From Ignavibacteriota bacterium (GTDB lineage: Bacteria > Bacteroidota > Ignavibacteria > Tepidaquicellales > Tepidaquicellaceae), in contig PMIW01000165.1 in NCBI GenBank assembly GCA_003158365.1, positions 1 through 15,787 of the forward strand: a DNA stretch of 15,787 bases, written 5' to 3'. Positions 8,028 through 14,867 of this stretch are shown here, one piece after another. The translations under genes were made by a program, and so were the position numbers. The notes under the pieces were generated by a model, which was given only the letters and a program-made list of their open reading frames with translations, did no database searches and was not told the origin of the DNA. Each line of letters begins with the position of its first letter. Position 1 is the first letter of the stretch.

Positions 8028-8059
8028 TTACCGTTCCCGGAAGTTTTTGGGAACGGTAA
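8028..8059. other. GC-rich intercistronic stem-loop
   Basis: Perfect 11-nt arms TTACCGTTCCC (8028-8038) and GGGAACGGTAA (8049-8059) surround a 10-nt loop, starting 13 nt after the preceding stop codon. There is no T-run on its right side, so alone it is not a canonical terminator. It may block exonucleases, pause polymerase, or act together with the terminator 15 nt further on. Confidence 0.7.
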
Positions 8060-8074
8060 ATATAATATTAATAA

Positions 8075-8100
8075 GAGACTTCAAGAAAGTCTCATTTTTT
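8075..8100 (+). terminator. Intrinsic terminator or attenuator directly before the SurA-like start
   Basis: GAGACTT (8075-8081) pairs with AAGTCTC (8087-8093) around CAAGA, followed by A and six T residues (8095-8100). The next gene's ATG is at 8103. The hairpin therefore occupies the whole ribosome-loading region, and a transcript from upstream must read through it to express that gene. A TATAAT at 8061-8066 could be a -10 box, but no convincing -35 partner was found. Confidence 0.72.
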
Positions 8101-8102
8101 AT

Positions 8103-9392
8103 ATGAAAATCAACAAAATAAATCTGACATATTTTTTAATACTGATATTATTGTTCACTTCAAAAATATATTCTCAAAAAGAAGGTGACAGGGTGCTTGC
8201 AGTTGTTGGATATGACATTATACTTGAATCCGATTTACAATACCAGATGCAGTTATATGCAAGGCAGAATCAGCTTAGCCAGATTAGCCCCGCAATAGCA
8301 CAACAAATATTCCAGCAGTTACTTACAGAAAAAATTATATATGCAAGAGCAGAGCAGGACAGTATTACGGTAAAAGAGGATGAAATCGGAAAAGAACTTG
8401 AGTTCAGAATAAAAAATATGGTTGAACAGTTGGGGTCCGAAAAAAAAGTTGAGGAAGTATATGGCATGTCTATAGGCAAAATTAAAATAGCCCTGAAAGA
8501 AGACCTGTTAAAAAAAATGAAGTCCGATAAACTCAAAAGGAAAAAATTTCAGGGAGCAACTAAAGTTACCGACAAAGATGTAAATGAATTTTATGCAACA
8601 TATAAAGACAGTCTTCCGCCTGCAAAGGAAGAATTCGAACTGGCTCATATTTATATGCAGAGAAAAATTACTGATGCCGAAAAGCAATTGGCTAAAGAAA
8701 AAGCCCTGAGAATACTTGACAGTATTAAAAGCGGTGTGGATTTTTCCGAGCTGGCAAAAAGAAATTCGGACGATAAAGCAAGCGCTGTGAACGGCGGTGA
8801 TTTGGGATATTCAAAGAAAGGTGTATTTGTAAAAGAGTTCGAGGAGACTTTATATACACTTAATATAGGTGAGGTCTCGGAGATTGTTGAAACTGAATAT
8901 GGTTATCATATAATCAAGCTGAACGATAAAAAAGGCGATTTGGTAAAATCACAGCATATACTTGTTGCTTACCCTAAACTCGAATCTTCGGATTTGGAAA
9001 CCATTTCATTTTTAAATGATTTAAAATCTAGAATTGAAAGTAAAAAAACTACGTTTGAAGAAGCCGCAAAACAATATTCACAGGATGTATCTTCTAATCA
9101 AAAAGGCGGTTACCTGGGGCTGGTGCAGATTGACAGGCTTGACAGTTTGACTTTTGACGCAATTAAAAATCTCGATTCAATGCATATAAGTAATCCGCTG
9201 AAAACAAGTGAAGAGAGAGATTACGGTTTTGAATTAATTAAAGTTATAAATAAAGTACCTGCACATAAAATCACACTTGAGCAGGATTATGATAAAATAA
9301 AAAAACTGGCTACACTATTCAAAGAAAACAGTGAAATGGAAAAATGGGTAGAAGAAATTAAGAAAACTGTGTATGTTGACGTGAAATACTAA
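8103..9392 (+). CDS. SurA-like periplasmic chaperone, peptidyl-prolyl isomerase
   Basis: This is a predicted periplasmic chaperone for outer-membrane and exported proteins. A signal peptide (about residues 1-24, ending KIYSQ) has no lipobox, so the protein should be soluble. A SurA N-terminal helical domain (25-150) starts with the diagnostic VLAVVGYDIILESDL and contains QQIFQQLLTEKIIYARAEQD. Two parvulin domains follow: about 175-275 (ELAHIYM ... NGGDLGYS ... YGYHIIKL) and 280-383 (KSQHILV ... KGGYLGLV ... DYGFELIKV). The second is the more diverged. The length of 429 residues is close to E. coli SurA. The stop is 5 nt before the next gene, so the two are probably translationally coupled. 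An apparent terminator ends 2 nt before the start codon. Confidence 0.92.
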   Translation: MKINKINLTYFLILILLFTSKIYSQKEGDRVLAVVGYDIILESDLQYQMQLYARQNQLSQISPAIAQQIFQQLLTEKIIYARAEQDSITVKEDEIGKELEFRIKNMVEQLGSEKKVEEVYGMSIGKIKIALKEDLLKKMKSDKLKRKKFQGATKVTDKDVNEFYATYKDSLPPAKEEFELAHIYMQRKITDAEKQLAKEKALRILDSIKSGVDFSELAKRNSDDKASAVNGGDLGYSKKGVFVKEFEETLYTLNIGEVSEIVETEYGYHIIKLNDKKGDLVKSQHILVAYPKLESSDLETISFLNDLKSRIESKKTTFEEAAKQYSQDVSSNQKGGYLGLVQIDRLDSLTFDAIKNLDSMHISNPLKTSEERDYGFELIKVINKVPAHKITLEQDYDKIKKLATLFKENSEMEKWVEEIKKTVYVDVKY

Positions 9393-9397
9393 TATGA

Positions 9398-11506
9398 ATG
9401 AATTTTAAACAGGAATATTATTTAATATATATTGTTATATCCGTATCTGCTGCTGTAATTCTGTCTTTTCTGTTTTACAGAAAAACTATTCTAAATAATT
9501 TATCAAAATTTATTTTAATAAGCCTAAGGGCTCTCGCATTATTCGGTATACTCTTGCTTCTTTTCATAACGTATGTATCAATTACAAAAATAATTACCGA
9601 AAAACCGGTAAACATATTCCTTTTCGATAACTCCCTGAGTATGACACTTGAAAATCGCTTTGAGGAAATAAAGAATTCCGAAAGCTTGATTAATACTCTC
9701 GCTAATAATAATTCGGAAAATAAATATTATGCTTTTTCCGGCAAAGATATAATCGAAATTGAAAAAAACAACATTCGTAACTTAATAACGGATAGTTTAA
9801 ACTACGGCGGAACGAATCTTGCCGCGGCACTTGCCGGAATCTCAGAGAAATTCGCGGGTAAAAAAATATCCTCTGTTAATATTTTTTCGGACGGGCTTAT
9901 AAATGAAGGAGGAAATACCGTAAACCTTGCCGAACAGACAGGTGCGATGTTCAATTATTATTTAATCGGCGATACTATTCAAAAAAACGATTTACTCGTA
10001 AAAAATGTTTTTTTTAACGGTACAGTTTATACCGAAAGTAACACAGAAATATTAGTAGAATTAAATTCTTACAATTACAGCAAAATTATTAAAGTAAATT
10101 TATATGAAGATGATAATTTTGTTCAGTCGCAAGAAATCCCGGTTACTAAGGATAAAATTGTATACAACCGGAAATTTAATATAAAATCTGATGCTGAGGG
10201 TATCAGGAAATTCAGAGTTGAAATTGCAAAGGAGCCCGATGAAATTACTTATAAAAACAATTCCGAAGAGTTTTTTATTAATTTTATAAATAATAAATTC
10301 AAACTTCTTGTCTTATCCGGAAATCCGAGTACCGACTTTTCGTATTTATCAGGTACAGTGAAAAGCTTAAACAACATTGAGGCAAAATATTTCACGCAAA
10401 AAGCACCCGGAGTTTTTTACGAAGGCCGGATTCCCCAGCTGGATGAGTTCAATGTTCTAATGCTTGTTAATTTTCCCAATGCTGCTACGGATTTAAATAG
10501 TCTGAATAATCTCAGCGATGATATTAGGAGAATAAATATACCTTTGATTTTTATCTCAGGCAGCAATACCGATTACGAGAAATTAAAAATATTAACGGAT
10601 TACCTTCCTGTCTCTTCGATTAGCCGCAACGGGAATGAAGTTAAGTCGGGAATAAAAACTATCAACGGTTTGTCACCTGATATTGCAGGTTATTTTTCAT
10701 TTGAGTATTCATTTAATAATCTGCCTGAAATATATATACCGGGCATAAATTTCACACTTAAACCTGAGTCAAGAACTATCCTGTATTCTTCCCTTGCATC
10801 GAAACCGGTTCTGGTATTAACAGGAAACGGCGTGCGTAACTCTGCTGTCTTCTTCGCTTATGACTTCTATAAGTGGAGATTAAATAATTCAGGTTCGGAT
10901 ACAAAAAATATTATGGGTAAAATTATTTCCGGAATTATTTTAAACATAAGCAACAAGGAAAGCAACAAAAAAATTAATATCAACCCGGGTAAACAGGTTT
11001 TTTCCCCGGGTGAATTAATAAAAATAAATTGCACCGTTAATTTGTTGGATATAAAAGGAAATGAATCTGTCAAACTAAATTTTTATAATAATTCATCAAA
11101 CACTGAAATCCCCGTCAACAAGACATCAAATAATAGTTTCTCGGGAGAAACAAAAATCCTTCAAATGGGCGAGTATTTTATTAAAGGAACATTGTATCAA
11201 AATGGTATTGAGGTTGGTCAGGATATTAAAAAAATTCTCATAAAAGAATCTGAGATAGAATATAAAAAAACAAAGCCGGAAAACACTATTCTGGAAAATC
11301 TTGCAGGCATAACAAACGGCAACAAAATCACATTACAAAATCTGAATATTTTAAAAGATAAAATTAAACAAAAAAATGACAGCGATTCAATTTTGCAGGA
11401 AACAACAAATAAAATCTTTCTAAATTCAAGTTTGTTATTACTTACTGCCATTATAATTTTATTAACAATAGAATGGTTTATGAGAAAAAGGCTGAATCTT
11501 CCATGA
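9398..11506 (+). CDS. VWA-domain membrane protein with GATase1-like domain
   Basis: This is a large inner-membrane protein of unknown process. Two N-terminal membrane helices (about 8-27 and 37-60) precede a von Willebrand A domain (about 71-190). Its MIDAS looks complete: D77-x-S79-x-S81, T139 in GGTN, and D165 in IFSDG, implying a bound divalent cation. A CARDB/Ig-like beta segment (about 200-290) and a class I glutamine-amidotransferase-like fold without evident catalytic residues (about 300-510, beginning FKLLVLSGNPSTDFSYL) follow. A second beta-rich segment and a C-terminal helix (about 675-695, ending EWFMRKRLNLP) close it. This architecture occurs in Bacteroidota and Planctomycetota. 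An ATG at 9394 opens a dead 4-codon frame, so 9398 is the start. It lies 5 nt after the SurA-like gene; no MoxR ATPase is present. Confidence 0.82.
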   Translation: MNFKQEYYLIYIVISVSAAVILSFLFYRKTILNNLSKFILISLRALALFGILLLLFITYVSITKIITEKPVNIFLFDNSLSMTLENRFEEIKNSESLINTLANNNSENKYYAFSGKDIIEIEKNNIRNLITDSLNYGGTNLAAALAGISEKFAGKKISSVNIFSDGLINEGGNTVNLAEQTGAMFNYYLIGDTIQKNDLLVKNVFFNGTVYTESNTEILVELNSYNYSKIIKVNLYEDDNFVQSQEIPVTKDKIVYNRKFNIKSDAEGIRKFRVEIAKEPDEITYKNNSEEFFINFINNKFKLLVLSGNPSTDFSYLSGTVKSLNNIEAKYFTQKAPGVFYEGRIPQLDEFNVLMLVNFPNAATDLNSLNNLSDDIRRINIPLIFISGSNTDYEKLKILTDYLPVSSISRNGNEVKSGIKTINGLSPDIAGYFSFEYSFNNLPEIYIPGINFTLKPESRTILYSSLASKPVLVLTGNGVRNSAVFFAYDFYKWRLNNSGSDTKNIMGKIISGIILNISNKESNKKININPGKQVFSPGELIKINCTVNLLDIKGNESVKLNFYNNSSNTEIPVNKTSNNSFSGETKILQMGEYFIKGTLYQNGIEVGQDIKKILIKESEIEYKKTKPENTILENLAGITNGNKITLQNLNILKDKIKQKNDSDSILQETTNKIFLNSSLLLLTAIIILLTIEWFMRKRLNLP

Positions 11507-11633
11507 TTTTATTATTAATATATAAAGGAATTAAAGAAATTTAATTTTTATTTAGGAATTAAGCAATTAAATATATGGTTTCGGCTGTAAATTTGAGAAA
11601 AAAAAATGATTACATTAAAAAGATTTTTTCAAG

Positions 11634-11641
11634 TATATTTG
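11634..11641 (+). promoter_or_regulatory. Possible -7 box for the second YCF48-T9SS gene
   Basis: TATATTTG matches the Bacteroidota -7 consensus TAnnTTTG exactly and would give a leader of about 30 nt before the ATG at 11679. No TTTG is found at the expected -33 spacing, which lowers confidence. The rest of 11507-11678 is AT-rich and holds no other clear signal. The palindrome seen upstream of the TrmB-family gene is absent here. Confidence 0.35.
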
Positions 11642-11678
11642 ATAAAATTATTGTTTTGATATTTTATCTAAATATATT

Positions 11679-12980
11679 ATGAGGGGCATTTATAAATATT
11701 TTTTAATATTTTTCTTTTTAATAACAATAAAATGTTATCCTCAGCAATATTGGCTATCCTTAACAGCAGCTACAAATCAGAACCTCTGGAAATGCTGTTT
11801 CATTGATACATTGAACGGCTGGGCAGTTGGAGATTCAGGTACAATTGTACATACTACCAACGGAGGAAATTCCTGGGTTATGCAAAATTCCAATTTAATC
11901 GATTACATGGTTTCAGTTAACTTTTTGAATGCAAGATTAGGTTGGGCATTAGGCTGGGGATTGGATACTAATTTTTACGGAACATATATTCTCAAAACAA
12001 CTAACGGCGGTAATACCTGGGATACAACAAGATATCCCATATCCGATTATTATATTCAATCAATAAACTTCAGGGATTCACTTACTGGATACATGGGTGG
12101 AGGACCTGCATTATTATTAAAGACAACAGATAACGGAGTAAGCTGGAATCCGTGCGATAAAGATACAACTTCTATAGTCTCAAAATTCCCTATCAGAAAC
12201 TTCAGATTTTTTAATTCGCGTTACGGATTTGCAATGGGTGGTGTAATGGATATTGCAGGTGTATTGTGGAGAACTACTAATTCAGGATTGTTTTGGGATG
12301 TTACACCAATAGCTCCCGAACCTGTAAATGATATCAGGATTTTTGATTCGTTGAATATTTTGGCAATTGCCGGCGACTATGAATATGGCGCCAGTATACT
12401 AAGAACCAGTAACGGCGGACAAAACTGGATATATAAAAACATGGGAATTTTCGGAGTTCCTACATCCCTTTCATTCAGGACATATTCTGAAGGATGGGCT
12501 TCTATGGGTTATCTCTCGAAGCTGCTTAATACAACTGACGGAGGAGTTTCCTGGTTTTTATTCGATACTCCGGATAGCTCTAAAATTTTTGATCTGGTAT
12601 TCCTAAATGATAAGTTCGGAATCGGGGTCGGGTTAAACGGAAAAGTTATAAAATTTAATCCAGCTTCTGTAAATGTTAATAATATTTCCTCTGTTCCATA
12701 CAAATATAATTTAGCCCAGAATTATCCTAATCCTTTTAATCCGGTTACAAACATAGAATACAGCATTTCCGAAATAAGTTCTGTGGAATTAAAAGTATAT
12801 GACCTTTTGGGAAAAGAAATTTCCACCTTATATAAGGGAATAAAAAGTTCAGGAAAATATACAATTAGATTTTCGGGCGGTAATCTACCTTCAGGAATTT
12901 ATTTCTACAAGTTATCTGCAACAAATCTGAAAACAGGCATTGTAAAGCACGAAACTAAAAAAATGATATTATTAAAATAA
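11679..12980 (+). CDS. Secreted YCF48-type beta-propeller protein, T9SS type A sorting domain (short paralogue)
   Basis: This is predicted to be exported by Sec and T9SS. A signal peptide (about 1-20) is followed by a YCF48/BNR-like propeller (about 22-330) with blade motifs such as GWAVGDSGTI, TTNGGNSW, TSNGGQNW and TTDGGVSW. The T9SS sorting domain is at 346-433 (AQNYPNPFNP, VYDLLGKEI, PSGIYFYKL). The propeller aligns with that of the minus-strand gene at 1720-3639 almost without gaps and with high identity, including GGVMDIAGV, AGDYEYGASILRT and GIGVGLNG. The two extra beta domains of the other copy are absent here. A 24-nt gap to the following beta-barrel-like gene suggests co-transcription. 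Its binding target or function is unknown. Confidence 0.92.
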   Translation: MRGIYKYFLIFFFLITIKCYPQQYWLSLTAATNQNLWKCCFIDTLNGWAVGDSGTIVHTTNGGNSWVMQNSNLIDYMVSVNFLNARLGWALGWGLDTNFYGTYILKTTNGGNTWDTTRYPISDYYIQSINFRDSLTGYMGGGPALLLKTTDNGVSWNPCDKDTTSIVSKFPIRNFRFFNSRYGFAMGGVMDIAGVLWRTTNSGLFWDVTPIAPEPVNDIRIFDSLNILAIAGDYEYGASILRTSNGGQNWIYKNMGIFGVPTSLSFRTYSEGWASMGYLSKLLNTTDGGVSWFLFDTPDSSKIFDLVFLNDKFGIGVGLNGKVIKFNPASVNVNNISSVPYKYNLAQNYPNPFNPVTNIEYSISEISSVELKVYDLLGKEISTLYKGIKSSGKYTIRFSGGNLPSGIYFYKLSATNLKTGIVKHETKKMILLK

Positions 12981-13004
12981 CTTTTTAAAACTAATCATCA
13001 TAAA

Positions 13005-13835
13005 ATGAAAAAAATTATTACTGTTTTAATTATTTTATTTTTATGCGGAGAAACACTTTTATCGCAGGATTTAACCCAACCCCAAAAAAATAAAAATTTT
13101 TTTGAAATTGATGTAAGCGGAGGATTTTGTTTGCCGGTCATGGATTTAAGAGGCAGTGACGGCCTGTTAGGATTCTATAATTTTTATAATTACGGTATGA
13201 GTAGCGGATTTGGTACAACAATAAATACAAAGATGAGCGTATACACTACTAAAATGACACAGTTAAAAATTTACCTGATTCTCGGATATTCGCATTTCTC
13301 AACCGATGATAATACCGCATATCAGGTTGGTGTCGCTCAATACGGATGGCCTAAAGAAACAGGAACGTCACATACTCCTTTTGTTCCGGTTCAGACAGGT
13401 GGCACTTCTTATTTAAGACTAAATATGCCGAATATTGCTTTCGGACTCGAGTATTCTGTATTTACAGATAGAAAATGCAGGTCGGCTTTCAATTTTGGTG
13501 GGGATTTAACAGTGCACGATATTACCGGCAGAGCATATGATGATGTAAATGGTTTAGGCGAAACTTATAATACAATTGCAGCATCATTAAGATTCGGTTT
13601 TGGAGTGAATGTGGCATACTCATATAAATTTGATAACTACGTGGGTTTCCATGTTGGCACCAGATTCACAATGCCAAATATGTTCGGAAAATCTTCGGAA
13701 ATAACGGATGATCCGGGATATATCTCGTTGCTGGATAAAGGAAATGCAATACTCAACCCGTTGTTAAGTTCGGGAAGGTCAATGGGATATTTTAATTTCT
13801 TTGGCGGCATGTCATTTTATATCGGCAAAAAATAA
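13005..13835 (+). CDS. Hypothetical outer-membrane beta-barrel-like protein
   Basis: No family is recognised with confidence. A signal peptide (about residues 1-20, MKKIITVLIILFLCGETLLS) is followed by alternating hydrophobic/polar strands rich in Gly and aromatic residues, such as FEIDVSGGF, LKIYLILGYSHF, LNMPNIAFGLEY, LRFGFGVNVAYSY and YVGFHVGTRF. The last strand ends FFGGMSFYIGKK. This pattern is typical of outer-membrane barrels of 8-12 strands. It follows the YCF48-T9SS gene by 24 nt, so it may anchor or partner that protein, as PorP/SprF-type proteins do for some T9SS cargo; that link is inference only. Its last 80 residues have a decayed duplicate at 14047-14289. A strong terminator follows at 13861. 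Confidence 0.78.
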   Translation: MKKIITVLIILFLCGETLLSQDLTQPQKNKNFFEIDVSGGFCLPVMDLRGSDGLLGFYNFYNYGMSSGFGTTINTKMSVYTTKMTQLKIYLILGYSHFSTDDNTAYQVGVAQYGWPKETGTSHTPFVPVQTGGTSYLRLNMPNIAFGLEYSVFTDRKCRSAFNFGGDLTVHDITGRAYDDVNGLGETYNTIAASLRFGFGVNVAYSYKFDNYVGFHVGTRFTMPNMFGKSSEITDDPGYISLLDKGNAILNPLLSSGRSMGYFNFFGGMSFYIGKK

Positions 13836-13860
13836 ATAACAAATAATATTAATTTCATTG

Positions 13861-13892
13861 AAGAGACTTACTTTTAGTAAGTCTCTTTTTTT
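13861..13892 (+). terminator. Intrinsic terminator after the barrel-like gene
   Basis: The perfect stem AAGAGACTTAC / GTAAGTCTCTT (13861-13871 with 13877-13887) closes a TTTTA loop and is followed by a run of T residues to 13892. It ends the operon of the second YCF48-T9SS gene and the barrel-like gene. Confidence 0.9.
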
Positions 13893-14046
13893 ATATTTTC
13901 TCATTTTAATAATTTCAATTCTCATTTTTTCCCTTAAGTAAGAATTTCTCGGCGAAAATTCATTTAATTTGAAGATTTTATTTTGCATAAAAATTGCACG
14001 TCTATATTTAATATTGAATTTTTTTATTTTTCTGAATTGAAACTGT
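13893..14046. other. AT-rich non-coding stretch before the gene remnant
   Basis: No open reading frame, RNA gene or repeat was recognised. TTTG at 13982-13985 and TATATTTA at 14003-14010, 17 nt apart, resemble a Bacteroidota promoter and could be left from the lost paralogue at 14047, though the match is weak. The stretch is too short to hold the missing two thirds of that gene. Confidence 0.4.
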
Positions 14047-14289
14047 ATTGGTATAGGATTGAATGCATCGTATTCTTATCGGTTTGAAAACTGGGTCGGG
14101 TTTAATGATGGAACGAAATTCACTATGCCTAATTTACTTGCAAAATCGTCTGAAATGACAGACCAGTCGGGATATATAAATCTTCTGGACGACAGTAATG
14201 TTGCTCTGAATCCGCTTTTGAAAACTAAAAGGATTATGGGATACCTTCAGTAATTCGGGGGTATGTCTTTTTATTTGGGCAGAATGTAA
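14047..14289 (+). pseudogene. 3' remnant of a beta-barrel-like gene paralogue
   Basis: Translated in one frame from 14047 to the TAA at 14287, this matches the last 80 residues of the protein at 13005-13835 with no gaps. A hand alignment gives 48 of 80 identical, for example YSYRFENWVGF against YSYKFDNYVGF, and FGGMSFYLG against FGGMSFYIG. An in-frame TAA at 14251-14253 replaces the Phe before FGGMSFY, and a TGA at 14038-14040 closes the frame upstream. The signal peptide and first roughly 196 residues are missing. The only available initiator is a TTG at 14059, inside a predicted barrel strand. It is a tandem-duplicate relic with its own downstream terminator still in place. Confidence 0.82.
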
Positions 14290-14318
14290 TTTTTGCAAAA
14301 TTTTTCCGTAAAAGCTCT

Positions 14319-14358
14319 AAAAAAAGAGACCCAGGGGTAGAGGGGGTCTCTTTTTTTT
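14319..14358 (+). terminator. Intrinsic terminator after the gene remnant
   Basis: The stem AAAAAGAGACCC / GGGTCTCTTTTT (14321-14332 with 14344-14355) has an 11-nt G-rich loop and is followed by further T residues to 14358. It probably terminated the lost paralogue and now insulates the ABC exporter gene. Confidence 0.88.
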
Positions 14359-14432
14359 AAAACTTTTTATATTTTATTATAGTTTTAAATACTAGAAATT
14401 GCATAATAAAAGGAAAAGAATATTATTATTAA

Positions 14433-14855
14433 ATGAGAGATTTAGCAGCATTAATTCCCTATCTGAAGAAATACAAATCAAAAATTATATTAGGATTTTT
14501 ATTTGTATTTGTAAGCATATTTTTGCAAAGTCTATATCCGCTTATTTTAGGCAGCGCTATAGACGAACTTACCAATAAATTCGAAGCCAAATCATTATTG
14601 TATTACAGTACTCTGAGTGTAGGTCTGATTCTTGTAGGGGGCATATTCCTGTTCTTTACAAGAAAAACAATTATTGTAGCTTCGAGGGAAATAGAGAATG
14701 ATATCAGGTACGATTTCTTTTCTCATCTTCAAACATTGTCGAAGAGTTTTTACAATAAAAAATCTACAGGCGATATTATGGCTCATGCTACAAATGATAT
14801 TAATAATGTAAGGAATTTACTCGGACCCGGAATTATGTATTCAATTCAGACTTAA
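14433..14855 (+). CDS. N-terminal fragment of the ABC exporter (TM1-TM2 and first intracellular loop)
   Basis: This is the 140-residue product expected if the TAA is real. It has TM1 (about 17-42, IILGFLFVFVSIFLQSLYPL), TM2 (about 57-76), and the first intracellular loop, which carries EIENDIRYDFFSHLQ and the conserved KSTGDIMAHATNDINNVRNLLG. It ends at GPGIMYSIQT, just before TM3. Without the other four helices and the ATPase domain it should not transport on its own. The start codon follows an AT-rich leader 75 nt after a terminator. Confidence 0.6.
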   Translation: MRDLAALIPYLKKYKSKIILGFLFVFVSIFLQSLYPLILGSAIDELTNKFEAKSLLYYSTLSVGLILVGGIFLFFTRKTIIVASREIENDIRYDFFSHLQTLSKSFYNKKSTGDIMAHATNDINNVRNLLGPGIMYSIQT

Positions 14856-14867
14856 CTCAGGACAGTA

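Noticed and set aside
11530..11549. ATTAAA / TTTAAT stem after the VWA gene as its terminator.
   Set aside because: It has only six A-T pairs with a short loop and a weak T-run; such structures are expected by chance in DNA this AT-rich.
1720..12980. The inverted propeller paralogues as an active inversion switch for the 8-kb block between them.
   Set aside because: The DNA is scattered with synonymous differences and lacks long identical runs in the parts compared, so frequent homologous recombination is unlikely; no recombinase gene is present.
14059..14253. A functional 64-residue protein from the TTG at 14059.
   Set aside because: The homology continues upstream of the TTG and downstream of the stop, and no signal peptide remains, so it reads as the middle of a decayed gene.
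14251..14855. TAA recoded as a sense codon, because two conserved frames each contain one in-frame TAA (14251 and 14853).
   Set aside because: Most genes in the window end in TAA exactly where their families end (for example at 1635, 8012, 9390, 12978 and 13833), so TAA is a working stop codon here.
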